Origin: SHZL01 sp963708905
Lineage (GTDB): Bacteria > Pseudomonadota > Gammaproteobacteria > Xanthomonadales > SZUA-36
Direction: 5' to 3'
NCBI GenBank assembly: GCA_963708905.1
Contig: CAVPUV010000015.1
Coordinates: 1-64,000, forward strand
DNA length: 64,000 nucleotides
The position numbers were made by a program, and so were the translations under genes. This document shows, piece after piece, positions 8,762 to 19,094 of this stretch. The notes under the pieces are model-generated. The model saw nothing but the letters and a program-made list of their open reading frames with translations. It was not told where the DNA came from and ran no database searches. The first letter of the stretch is position 1. Every line of letters starts with the position of its first letter.

Positions 8762-9916
8762 CTAGGATTGAATTTTCCCCAGTATGTTGCGGGCGATTAT
8801 GTTGCGTTGAATCTGGTTTGTGCCCTCAACGATTTGCAAAACCTTGGCGTCCCGGAAATAGCGATTGATCGGATATTCGTCAGAGATACCGGCCGCACCG
8901 AATAACTGTACAGCAGTGGTGGCGACATTCATTGCCGTATCGGTAGCATGACACTTCGCTATAGCAGCGAGCCGAGCCAACTGGTGACCACGTAGCCCGT
9001 CATCCACTGCGCTGGCAGCCCCGTAGACGAGTCTGCGAGACGCTTCAATCTGGATTGCCATGTCGGCGACCATCCAGCGAACACCCTGAAAATTGCTAAC
9101 GCTCTGACCGAAAGCGCGGCGGTTACCAATATATTCGACTGCGTGGTCCATAGCGCCCTGAGCCAAACCAACGCCGCGCGCACCGATGATTGGACGCGCC
9201 TGATTGAAGGTTTCCATCACAATTTTGAACCCTAGCCCTTCCTCGCCCATGCGATTCTCGACCGGGACACGAACGTTGTCGAGAAACAACGGCGAGGAAG
9301 GTACGCCTCGGCCACCCATCTTCGATTCCTTGCGGCCGATGGTCAGACCCGGTGCGTCCGTCTCAACGATAAACAGATTCAGGTTGCCCGGTTGGCCATC
9401 CTCGCCTGTGCGGGCGGCGACCAGAATGAAATCTGCATACGGAGCGTTTGTACACCAGATCTTGGCGCCGTTGATCAGATAGTCCGACCCGTCGCGACGG
9501 GCGCGGGTCTTGATGCCGGCCACGTCTGACCCGCTCTGTGGCTCCGTGACGGAAATTCCGGCGCGCATCTTGCCACTCGAAAGGCCCGGGAGAAGGCGCT
9601 GTTTCTGTTCATCGGACCCGCCTGCAAAAATCGCGGCGAAGGGCGTCCATTGCACGACCAGAAGGTAGGCAGTGTTGTAGCAGATGCGGCCCAACTCTTC
9701 GACAGCGATACAGGCCGCCAATGTGCTGTCCATGCCGCCGAACTCCGCGGTGAAAGGTAAGCTGAACAGGCCGAGTTCCTGCAGCAGATCAAACATATCT
9801 TGCGGATATTCAGCAGTCGAATCAATTTCACTGGCGCGCGGCGCGACCTTTTCGGCGGCGACACGACGCAACATATCTTGAAGTTGAAGCTGTTCCGAGG
9901 TCAGTGCGTATGTCAT
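8762..9916 (-). CDS. acyl-CoA dehydrogenase
   Basis: A 384-residue acyl-CoA dehydrogenase, full length, with VTEPQSGSDVAGIKTRA and the C-terminal signature QIVEGTNQIQRNIIARNIL. It shares the fold and catalytic Glu position with the other dehydrogenase at 1.6 kb but is clearly a different paralogue. It is the first gene of the minus-strand series, read before the ligase. The ATG at 9916 has GGAGAA somewhat far upstream (about 14 bases), so initiation may be modest. Confidence 0.93.
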   Translation of the reverse strand: MTYALTSEQLQLQDMLRRVAAEKVAPRASEIDSTAEYPQDMFDLLQELGLFSLPFTAEFGGMDSTLAACIAVEELGRICYNTAYLLVVQWTPFAAIFAGGSDEQKQRLLPGLSSGKMRAGISVTEPQSGSDVAGIKTRARRDGSDYLINGAKIWCTNAPYADFILVAARTGEDGQPGNLNLFIVETDAPGLTIGRKESKMGGRGVPSSPLFLDNVRVPVENRMGEEGLGFKIVMETFNQARPIIGARGVGLAQGAMDHAVEYIGNRRAFGQSVSNFQGVRWMVADMAIQIEASRRLVYGAASAVDDGLRGHQLARLAAIAKCHATDTAMNVATTAVQLFGAAGISDEYPINRYFRDAKVLQIVEGTNQIQRNIIARNILGKIQS

Positions 9917-10212
9917 TGAATTCTATCGTTCTCCGTGTGTTTGGCCCGGAACTTGAGATCAAAGACCGGATACATGAATGTTTCTCGAAAAGGCGCGACT
10001 ACACGCCCCTAGGACTTTAGGAAAATAGCTTTAAAGCTGCGGATCAACGCTACGCCTGACTCGTTGCTGTGGTGTCTTGGCCGACTCCGAACGGACAATG
10101 GCGACCGAAAACAGCAATCTTTTGTCTCCCAGGGAACGAGTCCCATGTTAATGTAACTTGATACAACAAACAAATGTTAGTATAACTTGATACAACAAAC
10201 AAATTCTGATCT
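9917..10212. other. upstream region of the acyl-CoA operon
   Basis: No gene is seen in these roughly 300 bases. The part next to the insertion element is AT-rich and holds the 29-bp tandem repeat listed separately. It should carry the promoter of the minus-strand operon; I could not pick a convincing -35/-10 pair. Confidence 0.5.
10145..10202. repeat. 29-bp tandem repeat
   Basis: Two adjacent units each contain ATGTTA followed by TAACTTGATACAACAAACAA and differ at two or three positions. They lie between the acyl-CoA operon and the ISNCY-like element, where a regulator could bind. An operator function is inferred only from position. Confidence 0.65.
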
Positions 10213-10218
10213 TAATTA

Positions 10219-11903
10219 GTGTCCGTCCAGAAACTATATCGCTTTGATATTACAGAACTTTTCTGATAGAAGGCGATAAAAAACCCTGTTGGGTATGGTA
10301 TAATCAGTAGCACTAACAAACTGATTTTCCTAAGAAAACCAACCCAACAGGGGGTGACAAATGCGCGAAGAACGCGTGGTCCAAGGCAGTATATTAGAAC
10401 ACTACGCCCAGCACGAGATCGGCAGGGAATTGCAGGCCATGTCCGACTGGCTGGACCAGCATCCCGAACTGCTCTCGTGGGTCGCCGCCGACCTCAGGGT
10501 GCGGCCAACGCAGCCGACCGGCCGCTGCGGCATCAGCTGTGAGTCGGTCTTGCGGTGCGCGATTCTCAAACAGTATCGGCAGCTGACCTACGAGGAGCTG
10601 TCGTTCTGCCTGCTGGATTCGCTGTCGTGCCAGGCCTTTGCCCGGCTGACGACGGGCTGGGTGCCCAAGAAGGCGGCGCTGCAAAGCGTGATCAGCCAGA
10701 TCTCGCATACGACCTGGGAACGGATCAACCAGCACCTGTTGCAGCAGGCCTGTGAATGCCGGGTCGAGCGCGGCGACATGCTGCGGATCGACAGCACCGT
10801 GACCGGCGCCCCGATTCACGAGCCCAGCGACAGCACCTTGCTGTGGGACAGCGTACGGGTGTTGGTACGCCTGCTCGAGCAGGCGCGGGAGTTGGCCGGC
10901 GGTGCGGTTGCGTTCTGTGATCACCGGCGCCGCGCCAAAAAGCGCATGCGCGCCATCCGGTACACCCGGGGCCAGGACAAGAAGGTGCGCTTGTACAAGG
11001 ACCTGATCGCCGTCACTGAAAAGACGCTGCAATACGCCCAGCAGGCGGACATGACACTGCACGCCCACGGTGCGGTGCTGTCGTGGGACTACGCAGCCTG
11101 GCAAGTCGAGCTGGCCCACTTCGAGCCCTTGATCTGGCGGGTGATCGACCAAACCGGGCGTCGTGTCCTGGCCGGGGAGAAGGTCCCCGCCAGGGACAAG
11201 ATCGTGAGTCTGTTCGAAGAGCATAGCGATATCATCGTCAAGGGCAGTCGAGACGTGCAGTACGGCCACAAGCTCAACTTGAGCACCGGCCGCAGCGGCT
11301 TGGTGCTTGATGTCGTGATCGAGGACGGCAATCCGGCCGACGCCGAGCGCCTGCTGCCCATGCTGGATCGCCACATCGCCCAGTTCGGCAAGCCGCCCCG
11401 CCAGATGGCCGCCGATGGTGGCTACGCCAGTATCGCCAACCTCGATGCCGCCATGGCGCGCCAGGTCCAGGATGTCGTCTTCCACAAGAAGCGCGGATTG
11501 GCCATCGAGAACATGGCCAAGAGCTCCTGGGTCTATCGCAAGCTGCGCAACTTCCGCGCCGGGATCGAAGCGGGCATCTCGTGCCTGAAACGCGCCTATG
11601 GCCTGGGGCGTTGCACCTGGAAAGGACTGGCCCACTTCAAGGCCTACGTGTGGTCCTCGGTGGTGGCCCACAACCTGGCCTTGTTTAGCCGTTTGGTATC
11701 AACCTGAGGAGTTGACAGCGGGCGGCAAAGAAGGGAACCAGGGTTCCCACGGGCAGTTATGCTCAAATAATGGGATTTTGGCTGTTGCAGCGGGAATATT
11801 GACCTGCCACTGAGAAAATCAGGCAGCACACAAATCACACAGACAAAAAAGAGCCAGAATGCTCGAGATCAGGATGTAAAATAGCCCGTTTATGGATGGA
11901 CAC
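10219..11903 (+). mobile_element. ISNCY-like insertion sequence
   Basis: An element of about 1.69 kb with one transposase gene. Its left end GTGTCCGTCCA and the reverse complement of its right end (GTGTCCATCCA) are imperfect inverted repeats. TAATTA stands on both sides (10213-10218 and 11904-11909) and reads as a 6-bp target duplication, although it is itself a palindrome. Family placement rests on transposase style and is tentative. It separates the minus-strand acyl-CoA operon from the plus-strand hyuA gene. Confidence 0.8.
10361..11707 (+). CDS. DDE transposase, ISNCY-like
   Basis: A 448-residue transposase. A first Asp lies in LRIDSTVTGAPIHEP, a second in MAADGGYAS, and a Glu in the IEAGISCLKRAYGLGRC block, giving a plausible DDE triad. 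The N-terminal part has the DUF772-like helix region ESVLRCAILKQYRQLTYEEL. AGGGGGTG precedes the ATG. The frame is intact, so the element may be active. About 140 bp of leader and 195 bp of trailer separate it from the element ends. Confidence 0.88.
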   Translation: MREERVVQGSILEHYAQHEIGRELQAMSDWLDQHPELLSWVAADLRVRPTQPTGRCGISCESVLRCAILKQYRQLTYEELSFCLLDSLSCQAFARLTTGWVPKKAALQSVISQISHTTWERINQHLLQQACECRVERGDMLRIDSTVTGAPIHEPSDSTLLWDSVRVLVRLLEQARELAGGAVAFCDHRRRAKKRMRAIRYTRGQDKKVRLYKDLIAVTEKTLQYAQQADMTLHAHGAVLSWDYAAWQVELAHFEPLIWRVIDQTGRRVLAGEKVPARDKIVSLFEEHSDIIVKGSRDVQYGHKLNLSTGRSGLVLDVVIEDGNPADAERLLPMLDRHIAQFGKPPRQMAADGGYASIANLDAAMARQVQDVVFHKKRGLAIENMAKSSWVYRKLRNFRAGIEAGISCLKRAYGLGRCTWKGLAHFKAYVWSSVVAHNLALFSRLVST

Positions 11904-12064
11904 TAATTAGCTCTGGAAAACATCACGGTAACACAGAGATTTCGAAGGCCGCAAGGCCGCCCGCGATGATGTTGTAACGTTTTTGTCAGGAAACGACGTG
12001 GTGACAGATCTTGATTCAACACTACCAAATAATATTTTGCTGAGGCGGGAGGCTGAGGGAACCA

Positions 12065-14161
12065 ATGGGTTACATGATCGGAATTGATATAGGCGGAACA
12101 TTCACTGATTGCGCAATACTTGACGAGAACGGTAGCGTGACGACAGGGAAATCACTTACGACACCCGATGATCGCTCGCGCGGGTTTTTTGATGCGTTCA
12201 CGGTGGCGGCGGAAAAACTGGGGCTTACGCTGGAACAAGCACTTAGCCAGACCAGCTACATTTTTCACGGAACGACGGCAGGGACGAACGCGTTGCTTAC
12301 GCGTACTGGGGCGAAAGCAGGTCTCATTACGACCAAAGGCACGGGAGATTCCCTCTTGGTGATGCGCGGTCACGGTTGTGCAGCAGGGGTGCCGTTGGAG
12401 GAACTGACACGTCTTTCGACGCATCATAATCCAGAGCCCATCATTCCCCGATCCTTGATTGAGGAAGTTACTGAAAGGACTGATTCCAAGGGAGAGGAGT
12501 ATCTGCCGCTCGACGAAGCGGAAGTCGAAGAAGCTGTCCGGCGATTGGTGGACAAGGGGGTGGAAGCTATCTCCATTTGTTTCCTCTGGTCCTTTGTCAA
12601 CCCGGAACACGAAAAGCGCGCGCGGGAGATTGTGGAACGGACAGCTCCAGGAATTTACGTGACGATCTCTAGCGAGTTGGTGCCGAAGTGGGGGGAGTAT
12701 GAGCGCGTCGCTGCGGTGGCGGTTAATTCCTATATCGGGCCGGTTATGGATGAGTACATCAATCATCTGATTAGCCGGGCCAACGAACTGGGTTACAACC
12801 AGCCTATACTTTTCATGACCTGTAGTGGCGGCGTTGTCTCACATGAAGAAGCGGCTAAATCCGCGGTGCTCACTATTGACTCCGGGCCCGTCGGCGGCAC
12901 CATCGGATCACTGTCTCTGGCCGAAAGCCTGGGAGAGGAGAATGTAATCTGTACGGATATGGGCGGCACCAGCTTCGATGTCGCAATTATTGCCGAGAGT
13001 CGTGCAATTATGTCGGCAACTACCGTGCTGGGAAAGTACAAGTACTTTGTGCCGAAGGTTGATATTCGTTCGGTGGGTGCTGGCGGCGGCAGCATTGTGT
13101 GGATTGACGAGGTGAGTAATGCCCTGAAGGTTGGACCACAGAGCGCCGGGGCCATGCCTGGACCCATTTGCTATGGGCGGGGAGGGTCTCAGCCTGCCGT
13201 TACTGATGCTGATCTGACCCTGGGGTACTTGAATGCCGATTACTTTCTACAGGGGCGATTAAAGCTCGATAAGGAAGGCGCTGCAGCTGCATTGACTGAG
13301 ATTGGCAGGCGCATAGACATGGATCTCTACGAAGTGGCCGATGGGGTGACGCGCATTGTTGACTTCCGCATGGCGGATCTGATACGCCAAATGACCATTC
13401 AGAAAGGATACGATCCGCGCGATTTTACGATCTTTGCCTATGGCGGTGCAGGCGCTGTGCATGCGGCAGTCTACTCAAAAGAGCTGGGCGCCAAGCGTAT
13501 TGTTGTTCCGCTTGGCAATCTCTGCTCGGTCTGGTCAGCAAATGGCGCCACAACCTCTGATGTGTTGCACGTCTATGAAATTGGGGGCATTCAGCAGGCA
13601 CCATTTGATTGCGCGCTATTGAACAATCAATTTGCCAAAATGGAGGACGGCGCTCGCGACACTCTGTTGGCTGAGGGAATTGACGAAAAGGCGATCATCA
13701 TGTCGCGCTTTCTTTTCATGCGCTACACGCTACAAGTCAACCAGGTAGAAATACAAGTGCCGGTCGGAAAGTACGAAGCTGCAAACTTGGAGAAGATCAT
13801 CGGGGCCTTCGAACAGAAGTATGTCGAATTGTACGGCGAAGGCTCAGGATTCCGAGCTGCAGGTATAGAGTACGTTGGTCTCAAGCTCGAGGCGCGAGGA
13901 CGTATTCCGAAGCCAACCCTGCCTCGTGCCGACAAACTGCGGAAGAAACCGGACAGCAGTGCTATGGGAGAGAAGCGCGATGTCTATTGGCGCGAATACT
14001 CGGACCTGCGTGCGACCTCTGCCTTCTGGGGCGATAAACTCGTGCCCGGCAATATCATCGAAGGTCCGGCGATCATTGACTTCCAAGATACTACAGCCGT
14101 GATTCGGCCTGAGCAGGTTGCCAGCATCGATGCCTTTGGCAACCTTGTAATCGATATTTGA
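12065..14161 (+). CDS. hydantoinase/oxoprolinase family subunit A
   Basis: A 698-residue HyuA-type protein. It opens with the ASKHA-fold phosphate loop IGIDIGGTFTDCAILD, has the second nucleotide site TDMGGTSFDVA and ends with a HyuA C-terminal domain. Members hydrolyse ATP to activate hydantoins, oxoproline or, in acetone and acetophenone carboxylases, a carboxylation substrate. The next gene is the partner subunit 17 bp downstream. That partner carries a gamma-like zinc tail, and the neighbours are acyl-CoA genes, so a ketone carboxylase-like role is favoured over hydantoinase. The start has GAGGCTGAGGG upstream. Confidence 0.9.
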   Translation: MGYMIGIDIGGTFTDCAILDENGSVTTGKSLTTPDDRSRGFFDAFTVAAEKLGLTLEQALSQTSYIFHGTTAGTNALLTRTGAKAGLITTKGTGDSLLVMRGHGCAAGVPLEELTRLSTHHNPEPIIPRSLIEEVTERTDSKGEEYLPLDEAEVEEAVRRLVDKGVEAISICFLWSFVNPEHEKRAREIVERTAPGIYVTISSELVPKWGEYERVAAVAVNSYIGPVMDEYINHLISRANELGYNQPILFMTCSGGVVSHEEAAKSAVLTIDSGPVGGTIGSLSLAESLGEENVICTDMGGTSFDVAIIAESRAIMSATTVLGKYKYFVPKVDIRSVGAGGGSIVWIDEVSNALKVGPQSAGAMPGPICYGRGGSQPAVTDADLTLGYLNADYFLQGRLKLDKEGAAAALTEIGRRIDMDLYEVADGVTRIVDFRMADLIRQMTIQKGYDPRDFTIFAYGGAGAVHAAVYSKELGAKRIVVPLGNLCSVWSANGATTSDVLHVYEIGGIQQAPFDCALLNNQFAKMEDGARDTLLAEGIDEKAIIMSRFLFMRYTLQVNQVEIQVPVGKYEAANLEKIIGAFEQKYVELYGEGSGFRAAGIEYVGLKLEARGRIPKPTLPRADKLRKKPDSSAMGEKRDVYWREYSDLRATSAFWGDKLVPGNIIEGPAIIDFQDTTAVIRPEQVASIDAFGNLVIDI

Positions 14162-16378
14162 TTGGGAAGAACTGAACTATGACCAAGCAAGCTGAAAAAA
14201 CTGAGATTGGAAATGATTCCCTGAATGGCCCCGAGACAGACTGGGACGGGGTCAAGAATTCATACATCCCAAGGCCGGATTGGAAGACGCGCATTCATCC
14301 GAGCGTGAAACTGCACACGGCGACGGATCCGGACCTGGACCTAATCACCTATGAGGTCTTGCGGCACAATCTATGGATGATCAATGAGGAGCACGGGACT
14401 ACGGTAATGAACATGTCCGGATCCCCCGTGGCTTCCGTGGCGATGGATTTCAACCCCGCACTCTACAGCGAGGAGGGAGAGGAGATCTTCTTTGGCCCGT
14501 ACATTCAGTATCTGCCGGCAGCGGCCGGAGTGGGAATCAAGTGGGTGCTGGAGAATCGCAGCGAAAATCCCGGCATTGAAGAGGGAGACATATTCCTGAC
14601 AAATGACCCATGGGTTGGGTGCAATCACCAGATCGACGTAACGACGATGCGCCCGGTGTTCTGGGAGGGAGAGATATTTTGCTGGGTCTGCGACACACTG
14701 CATCAATACGATATGGGCGGAAGCGTGCCAGGGAGTTTCTGCGCTGATGCGGTCGATGTATTTCAGGAACCGACGCCGCAACCACCCCACAAGATAGTGG
14801 AGCGGGGCGTCATGCGTCGGGACCTGGAGGAATTGTTCTTGCGCCATTCTCGGTTTCCGGACATGGCGGCACTGGACTTGCGAGCTCAGGTTGCGGGGCT
14901 AAATGTCGCGGCCAAGCGGATTCAGGCGTTGATCGAGCGTTATGGAGCGAGCACAACAAAGGCGGCTATGCAGAAAATTGTTACAGACGCGGAGGCGGCT
15001 TTTAAGGACCGGCTCGCAAGGGTGCCGGACGGCGAATGGCAGGACGTGACATTCTTGGAGGAGAGTTCGCCGGGGGATCGGCATGTTCACAAGGTAGTAT
15101 TGACAGTACGCAAAGAGAGGGACCGGCTTGTTTTTGAGAATAAAGGGACGGACCCGCAGGTGCGGGGAAGCCTCAACAATACGTTTCTGGGGTGGAAGGG
15201 AGCGATCATGGGGGCATTGGCCGTGCATTTTTGCTACGACCAGATGTATGCGGTCGGCGGGGTGTTGCGGCACTGCGAGTTTCGCCCGACGCCAGGCACG
15301 ATATCCGTCGCGAGCCATCCGGCTGCGGTCAGTTGCGGGCCACCTGCCGGTATTATCAATGCACTCTCTCAGACACACCGCCTTCTCTCGAAGATGACCC
15401 GGAGTTCGGAAGAGCTCAATAAGGAAGCCTATGTAGGTGGTGCGGCAAGTACCTGGCCGGTAGCAACAGTTTATGGTACCAACCAATGGGGACATTCGGT
15501 CGGGACGATCATGATGGATCCGATGTTGGGTGGACTTGGTGCATTCACTTGTCGCGATGGGCTTACGGCGGGCGGAAACGACTGGACGCCTCTATGCGCC
15601 GGTCCGAATATCGAGAGCACTGAGCAGTTCTTCCCCTTGCTGTTTCTGTACCGCAAGATACGGCCAGACACTGGTGGAGCGGGGCGGTATCGTGGCGGCA
15701 ATACAATGTCGAGCGCTTACGTCGTACATGGTTCAGAGGAACTCGGCCTGGACACAGCTTCGACAGGACAGGGAGTGCCCACCGGAATAGGCATCTTTGG
15801 CGGCTATCCTGGATCCGGCAATTCACATCAGCTGGTTAGCAACTGCGACATATCGTCCAACTGGATTACCAAAGGCAAGGTGCCAGCAGATATCAGTGAT
15901 CTGAGAGGGGAATCAGTCTGCCTGGCGTCCAAGACCAAAGGATCGGTCATGCCGGAAGGTCAGGCCGTCTTTGAGCAGACGCCGGCGGGTGCGCCGGGAG
16001 TCGGTGATCCGCTGGAGAGGCCGGGCGAGGAGGTTCAGCTCGATATCGCCAATAGCGAGGTAACAATTGGCCATGCGGAAGCGGTTTACGGGGTAGTGGT
16101 GGACAAGGATAGCCTCGAACTGGATGTAGCTGCGACCGAGTCGCGGCGGCAAGCGCTGCGGAAAGAGCGGCTGGAGCGCGGGCAGCGTTGGATAGACAAC
16201 AATCCGGATGCAGCGAAGAAAAAGAAGTCTGGGGGTGACGCCAGGAATGACCTCAATGGTGGTCTCCGCATTCATGAGAGCCTGGAAATCAGGCAAGTCT
16301 CAGGAGAGACTTCGATCTTCTGTGTCAAGTGCGGCCATGGCCTTTGCGCAAGTCATGACAACTACAAATTGTACTCTA

Positions 16379-17633
16379 GTATATCGATTCATCAAATGAT
16401 TTACTATCATACCAAGCCCAAGTCGAACTTCTTCCACCGCGTAACGACCGGGGCGAGGTTCATCTCCTGTACGCCTTGCAGAATGCGTTGTTTGAGTTCC
16501 TCGCGGGATTTGACCCGAATGCCTTTGAGAAAGGTTCGGGCCATTTTCCCGAATACCGTTTCGATCAGATTGAGCCAGGATCCATGCTTCGGGGTATGGA
16601 CATAGAGGAAGCGGTTGGGCCGCGAGGCGAGATAGGCCATGGTTTCCTTGGAGATGTGCGCCGAATGATTGTCCAGAATGACCCGGATGGTGCACTCCTT
16701 CGGGTAATGCTCATCGAGTTCTTTGAGCAACAGGATAAACTCGCGGCTACGATGGCGCGGATGAACTTGGGCGAAGACCTCGCCATTGTGCAAGTCTACG
16801 CCCGCCAGGATGGACAGCGTCCCATGGCGCTTGTACTCGTGATCCCGACTCCAGGTCGGGTACTTCCCGGGTACCGGCGGCAAATCAGGGGCGGTATTTT
16901 CAATCGCCTGAACGCCCGGCTTCTCGTCCACGCTGACGGTGATGACGGTATCGATGGGCTCGCCCGTGGCGCGCGCGGCATTTTGCAGGGCAATCTCCTG
17001 GTACACCATCAACACCTCGCGCATCTTCTGCTCAAATGCCTCATCGCGCCGCTCCAGGTAGTACTCCACCTTTTGCGGCTTGATCTCACCCGCATGCAGG
17101 ATGCGCCAGATGCTCGCCTTGCCGGCACGCGCCAGACTGGGGTGCCCCGCGGCGGGGGCCTGCTCGCGCGTATAGCGCGCCAACGCAGACAGGGTCCACA
17201 GCTCCGCGGCCAAGCCATGATCCTTGGGCTTGGTGCAGGCGACATTGAGCACCCAGGCCTTGGCCGCTGCCGTGATCACCGGCGCCTTCGCGCGGTGGTA
17301 TCGATCCTTCAGTCCCGACTGCACCCCCGCCGCGAGCGCCTTGTCGATGCATTTGTAAATGGTGGGCCGGCTGACCCCCAATGCCCGCTGGATCGCCGTG
17401 GGACCCTCGCCATCGGCATAGCGCAGCAGGATCGCCGCACGCTCGGTTTCACGCTTCGGGGCTTTGCGCGAGTTCCTCAAACGTTCCAACTCCAGGCGTT
17501 CCTCCGCCGAAATGACCAATGCCGGCCGTCGCGTATTTCTTGCCATCGCCGCCCTCCCAGACCGTTATCATGCCTGGGAGGATATAATGGCACTGCCACG
17601 CACCAAAGTAAATATTTTAATGAATCGTTATAC
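16379..17633 (-). mobile_element. IS630-family insertion sequence
   Basis: A complete element of 1255 bp. The left end GTATATCGATTCATC and the reverse complement of the right end (GTATAACGATTCATT) match closely. TA at 16377-16378 and TA at 17634-17635 are the expected IS630 dinucleotide duplication. The insertion lies inside the zinc-ribbon tail of the HyuB-type gene, in opposite orientation to it. Confidence 0.93.
16407..17546 (-). CDS. IS630 family transposase
   Basis: A 379-residue transposase with an N-terminal helix-turn-helix (PTAIQRALGVSRPTIYKCID) and the DDE domain: VSVDEKPGVQ, ILDNHSAH and the HTPKHGSWLNLIETVFG block with the final Glu. The frame is unbroken and fills most of the element. 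The protein appears intact, so mobility is possible. Confidence 0.95.
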   Translation of the reverse strand: MARNTRRPALVISAEERLELERLRNSRKAPKRETERAAILLRYADGEGPTAIQRALGVSRPTIYKCIDKALAAGVQSGLKDRYHRAKAPVITAAAKAWVLNVACTKPKDHGLAAELWTLSALARYTREQAPAAGHPSLARAGKASIWRILHAGEIKPQKVEYYLERRDEAFEQKMREVLMVYQEIALQNAARATGEPIDTVITVSVDEKPGVQAIENTAPDLPPVPGKYPTWSRDHEYKRHGTLSILAGVDLHNGEVFAQVHPRHRSREFILLLKELDEHYPKECTIRVILDNHSAHISKETMAYLASRPNRFLYVHTPKHGSWLNLIETVFGKMARTFLKGIRVKSREELKQRILQGVQEMNLAPVVTRWKKFDLGLV

Positions 17634-17885
17634 TAGTTACCACGAAGACCCACTCACTGCAGTTAGCCCTCGATCACTCGACCCGGAACTCTTTGTAGAT
17701 GACCCGATGGTTTTTCGCCAGTTCTACTGTCCGAGCTGTGGACTTCTGTTAGAAAACGAAACGGCCAGGAAGGACGATCCACCCCTATGGGACATTCAGA
17801 TTTTTTCTTAGCCGGCCCTAAGGCAGGAGGTTGGCACCCACGCGCGGCGGGTTGATCGCTGTGCATAAACAAAGAGGGATGCGCG

Positions 17886-18692
17886 ATGGGAAAGCTTGAT
17901 GGAAAAGTCGCACTTGTCTCCGGTGGCGCTCGCGGGATCGGGCGGGCTACCGCTCTCGCGATGGCCAAAGAGGGGGCGAATGTTGCGGTACTGGATATCG
18001 CCGGCGGGGGGGCGACTCCCTTTGGCTATGCGGCCGCTTCCAACGAAGAACTGGATCGTACGGCCGAGGAAATCGAGGCGCTGGGCTGCAAGGGTCTGGC
18101 GATCGTCTGCGACGTTCGTTCGAGTGATCAGGTTCAACGAGCCGTCGATGAGGCGGTTGATAGGCTTGGTACAATTGACATCCTGGTTTGCAACGCCGGC
18201 GTAATATTTCCCAAACCGACCTGGGATTTGACGGAGGAAGAGTGGCAAAACGTACTTAACATCAACCTCACGGGCTATTGGCGATTTGTCAAACTTATCG
18301 CTCCGGACATGATCGAGCGTCGGTCAGGCCGCATCATCATGGTTTCTTCCGTCGGCGGACTGAAAGCCTCTGGCGGCAATGCAGGATACACGGCCTCCAA
18401 ATTCGGTGTAGTCGGGCTGTCCAGATCGTTGGCCATCGAACTGGCGCCGTATCGTATCACCGTCAATACCATTCACCCCGGGATGGTCGATATGGCCATG
18501 GTGCGCGGCATGAGAGCAGGTGCGGACTCGACAGGCAAATGGTCCCCGAGCAAGTTTCTGGAAAAGCAACTCTTCGATGAATTGATACCGCCCGAAGACA
18601 TAGGAAAGGCGATCACCTGGCTCGCCTCGGACGAGGCGCGATTCGTAACCGGACACGCGATGGTTGTGGATGCCGGGTTCTTGATCAAGTAG
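17886..18692 (+). CDS. SDR family oxidoreductase, mycofactocin-SDR-like
   Basis: A 268-residue SDR with SGGARGIG, CNAGVI, the SSVGG serine block and YTASK. The insert after the second beta strand (residues 38-56, GGGATPFGYAAASNEELDRT) resembles the extra loop of the SDR group that often uses mycofactocin or holds NAD tightly. No mycofactocin genes are visible, so the cofactor remark is only a similarity. The start has GAGGGATG upstream. It follows the HyuB-type gene by 75 bp and may belong to the same operon. Confidence 0.88.
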   Translation: MGKLDGKVALVSGGARGIGRATALAMAKEGANVAVLDIAGGGATPFGYAAASNEELDRTAEEIEALGCKGLAIVCDVRSSDQVQRAVDEAVDRLGTIDILVCNAGVIFPKPTWDLTEEEWQNVLNINLTGYWRFVKLIAPDMIERRSGRIIMVSSVGGLKASGGNAGYTASKFGVVGLSRSLAIELAPYRITVNTIHPGMVDMAMVRGMRAGADSTGKWSPSKFLEKQLFDELIPPEDIGKAITWLASDEARFVTGHAMVVDAGFLIK

Positions 18693-18789
18693 CGCGTGCC
18701 AGGTACACATCGGCAGGTCGCACGGCTGCGAAGTATTCCCGGAGAACACAATACGAGCGCGACTGACTTACCTGCTGGTAATAATTATC

Positions 18790-19050
18790 TGAGCGACTAC
18801 GCCTCCGGCGATCAAACTGGGAGCAGAGTTCTTCGCACCTATGGCAGGTCTGAGCCTGCGAAATGCGCTTGCGTTCATTATCGGCGGTGCCGTTTACTGT
18901 GTTTGGGGCTCTGCCGGCCTTGATATTAAGCGGCACTGGAAGCTGTATTTGGCGGCATCGATCAATCTGTTCCAGGCTATGGCCCTGGTATACGCGGCCG
19001 CACAATACATCTCCTCTGGTTTTATCGCGTTACTGTTCGGAATTCATAAG
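18790..19050 (+). pseudogene. DMT/EamA exporter N-terminal fragment
   Basis: A frame reading TPPAIKLGAEFFAPMAGLSL and later ALVYAAAQYISSGFIALLFG matches the first two helices of a drug/metabolite (EamA) transporter. There is a stop just before it and the similarity ends at about 19050, where TonB-receptor sequence begins. It is a remnant. Confidence 0.6.
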
Positions 19051-19094
19051 AAAAGCCGGGGGATTTGGCGGCAGCGTTTCATCAGAAAAATTCA

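Larger units (their letters stand above)
14179..17811 (+). pseudogene. HyuB fused to gamma-like zinc ribbon, split by IS630
   Basis: The first 730 or so codons encode a HyuB-type subunit, with TNDPWVGCNHQID, NNTFLGW and the DTGGAGRYRGG block. The frame then enters a tail with CVKCGHG and is cut at 16377 by an IS630 element. After the element (17636 onward) the same frame resumes as YHEDPLTAVSPRSLDPELF and FYCPSCGLLLENE, then stops at 17811. Joining the halves across one TA gives one uninterrupted protein with paired CxxC motifs, like the acetone carboxylase gamma subunit. The fusion is inferred. In the present DNA the frame instead runs about 75 codons into the element and stops at 16605, so the HyuB core could still be made but without half its zinc ribbon. 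Confidence 0.85.

Noticed and set aside
10394..11671. Long open frame antisense to the ISNCY-like transposase
   Set aside because: It mirrors the codon structure of the transposase, has no known motifs and no ribosome site.
16476..17636. Long open frame antisense to the IS630 transposase
   Set aside because: The opposite strand carries the DDE motifs; this frame is a composition effect of the GC-rich gene.
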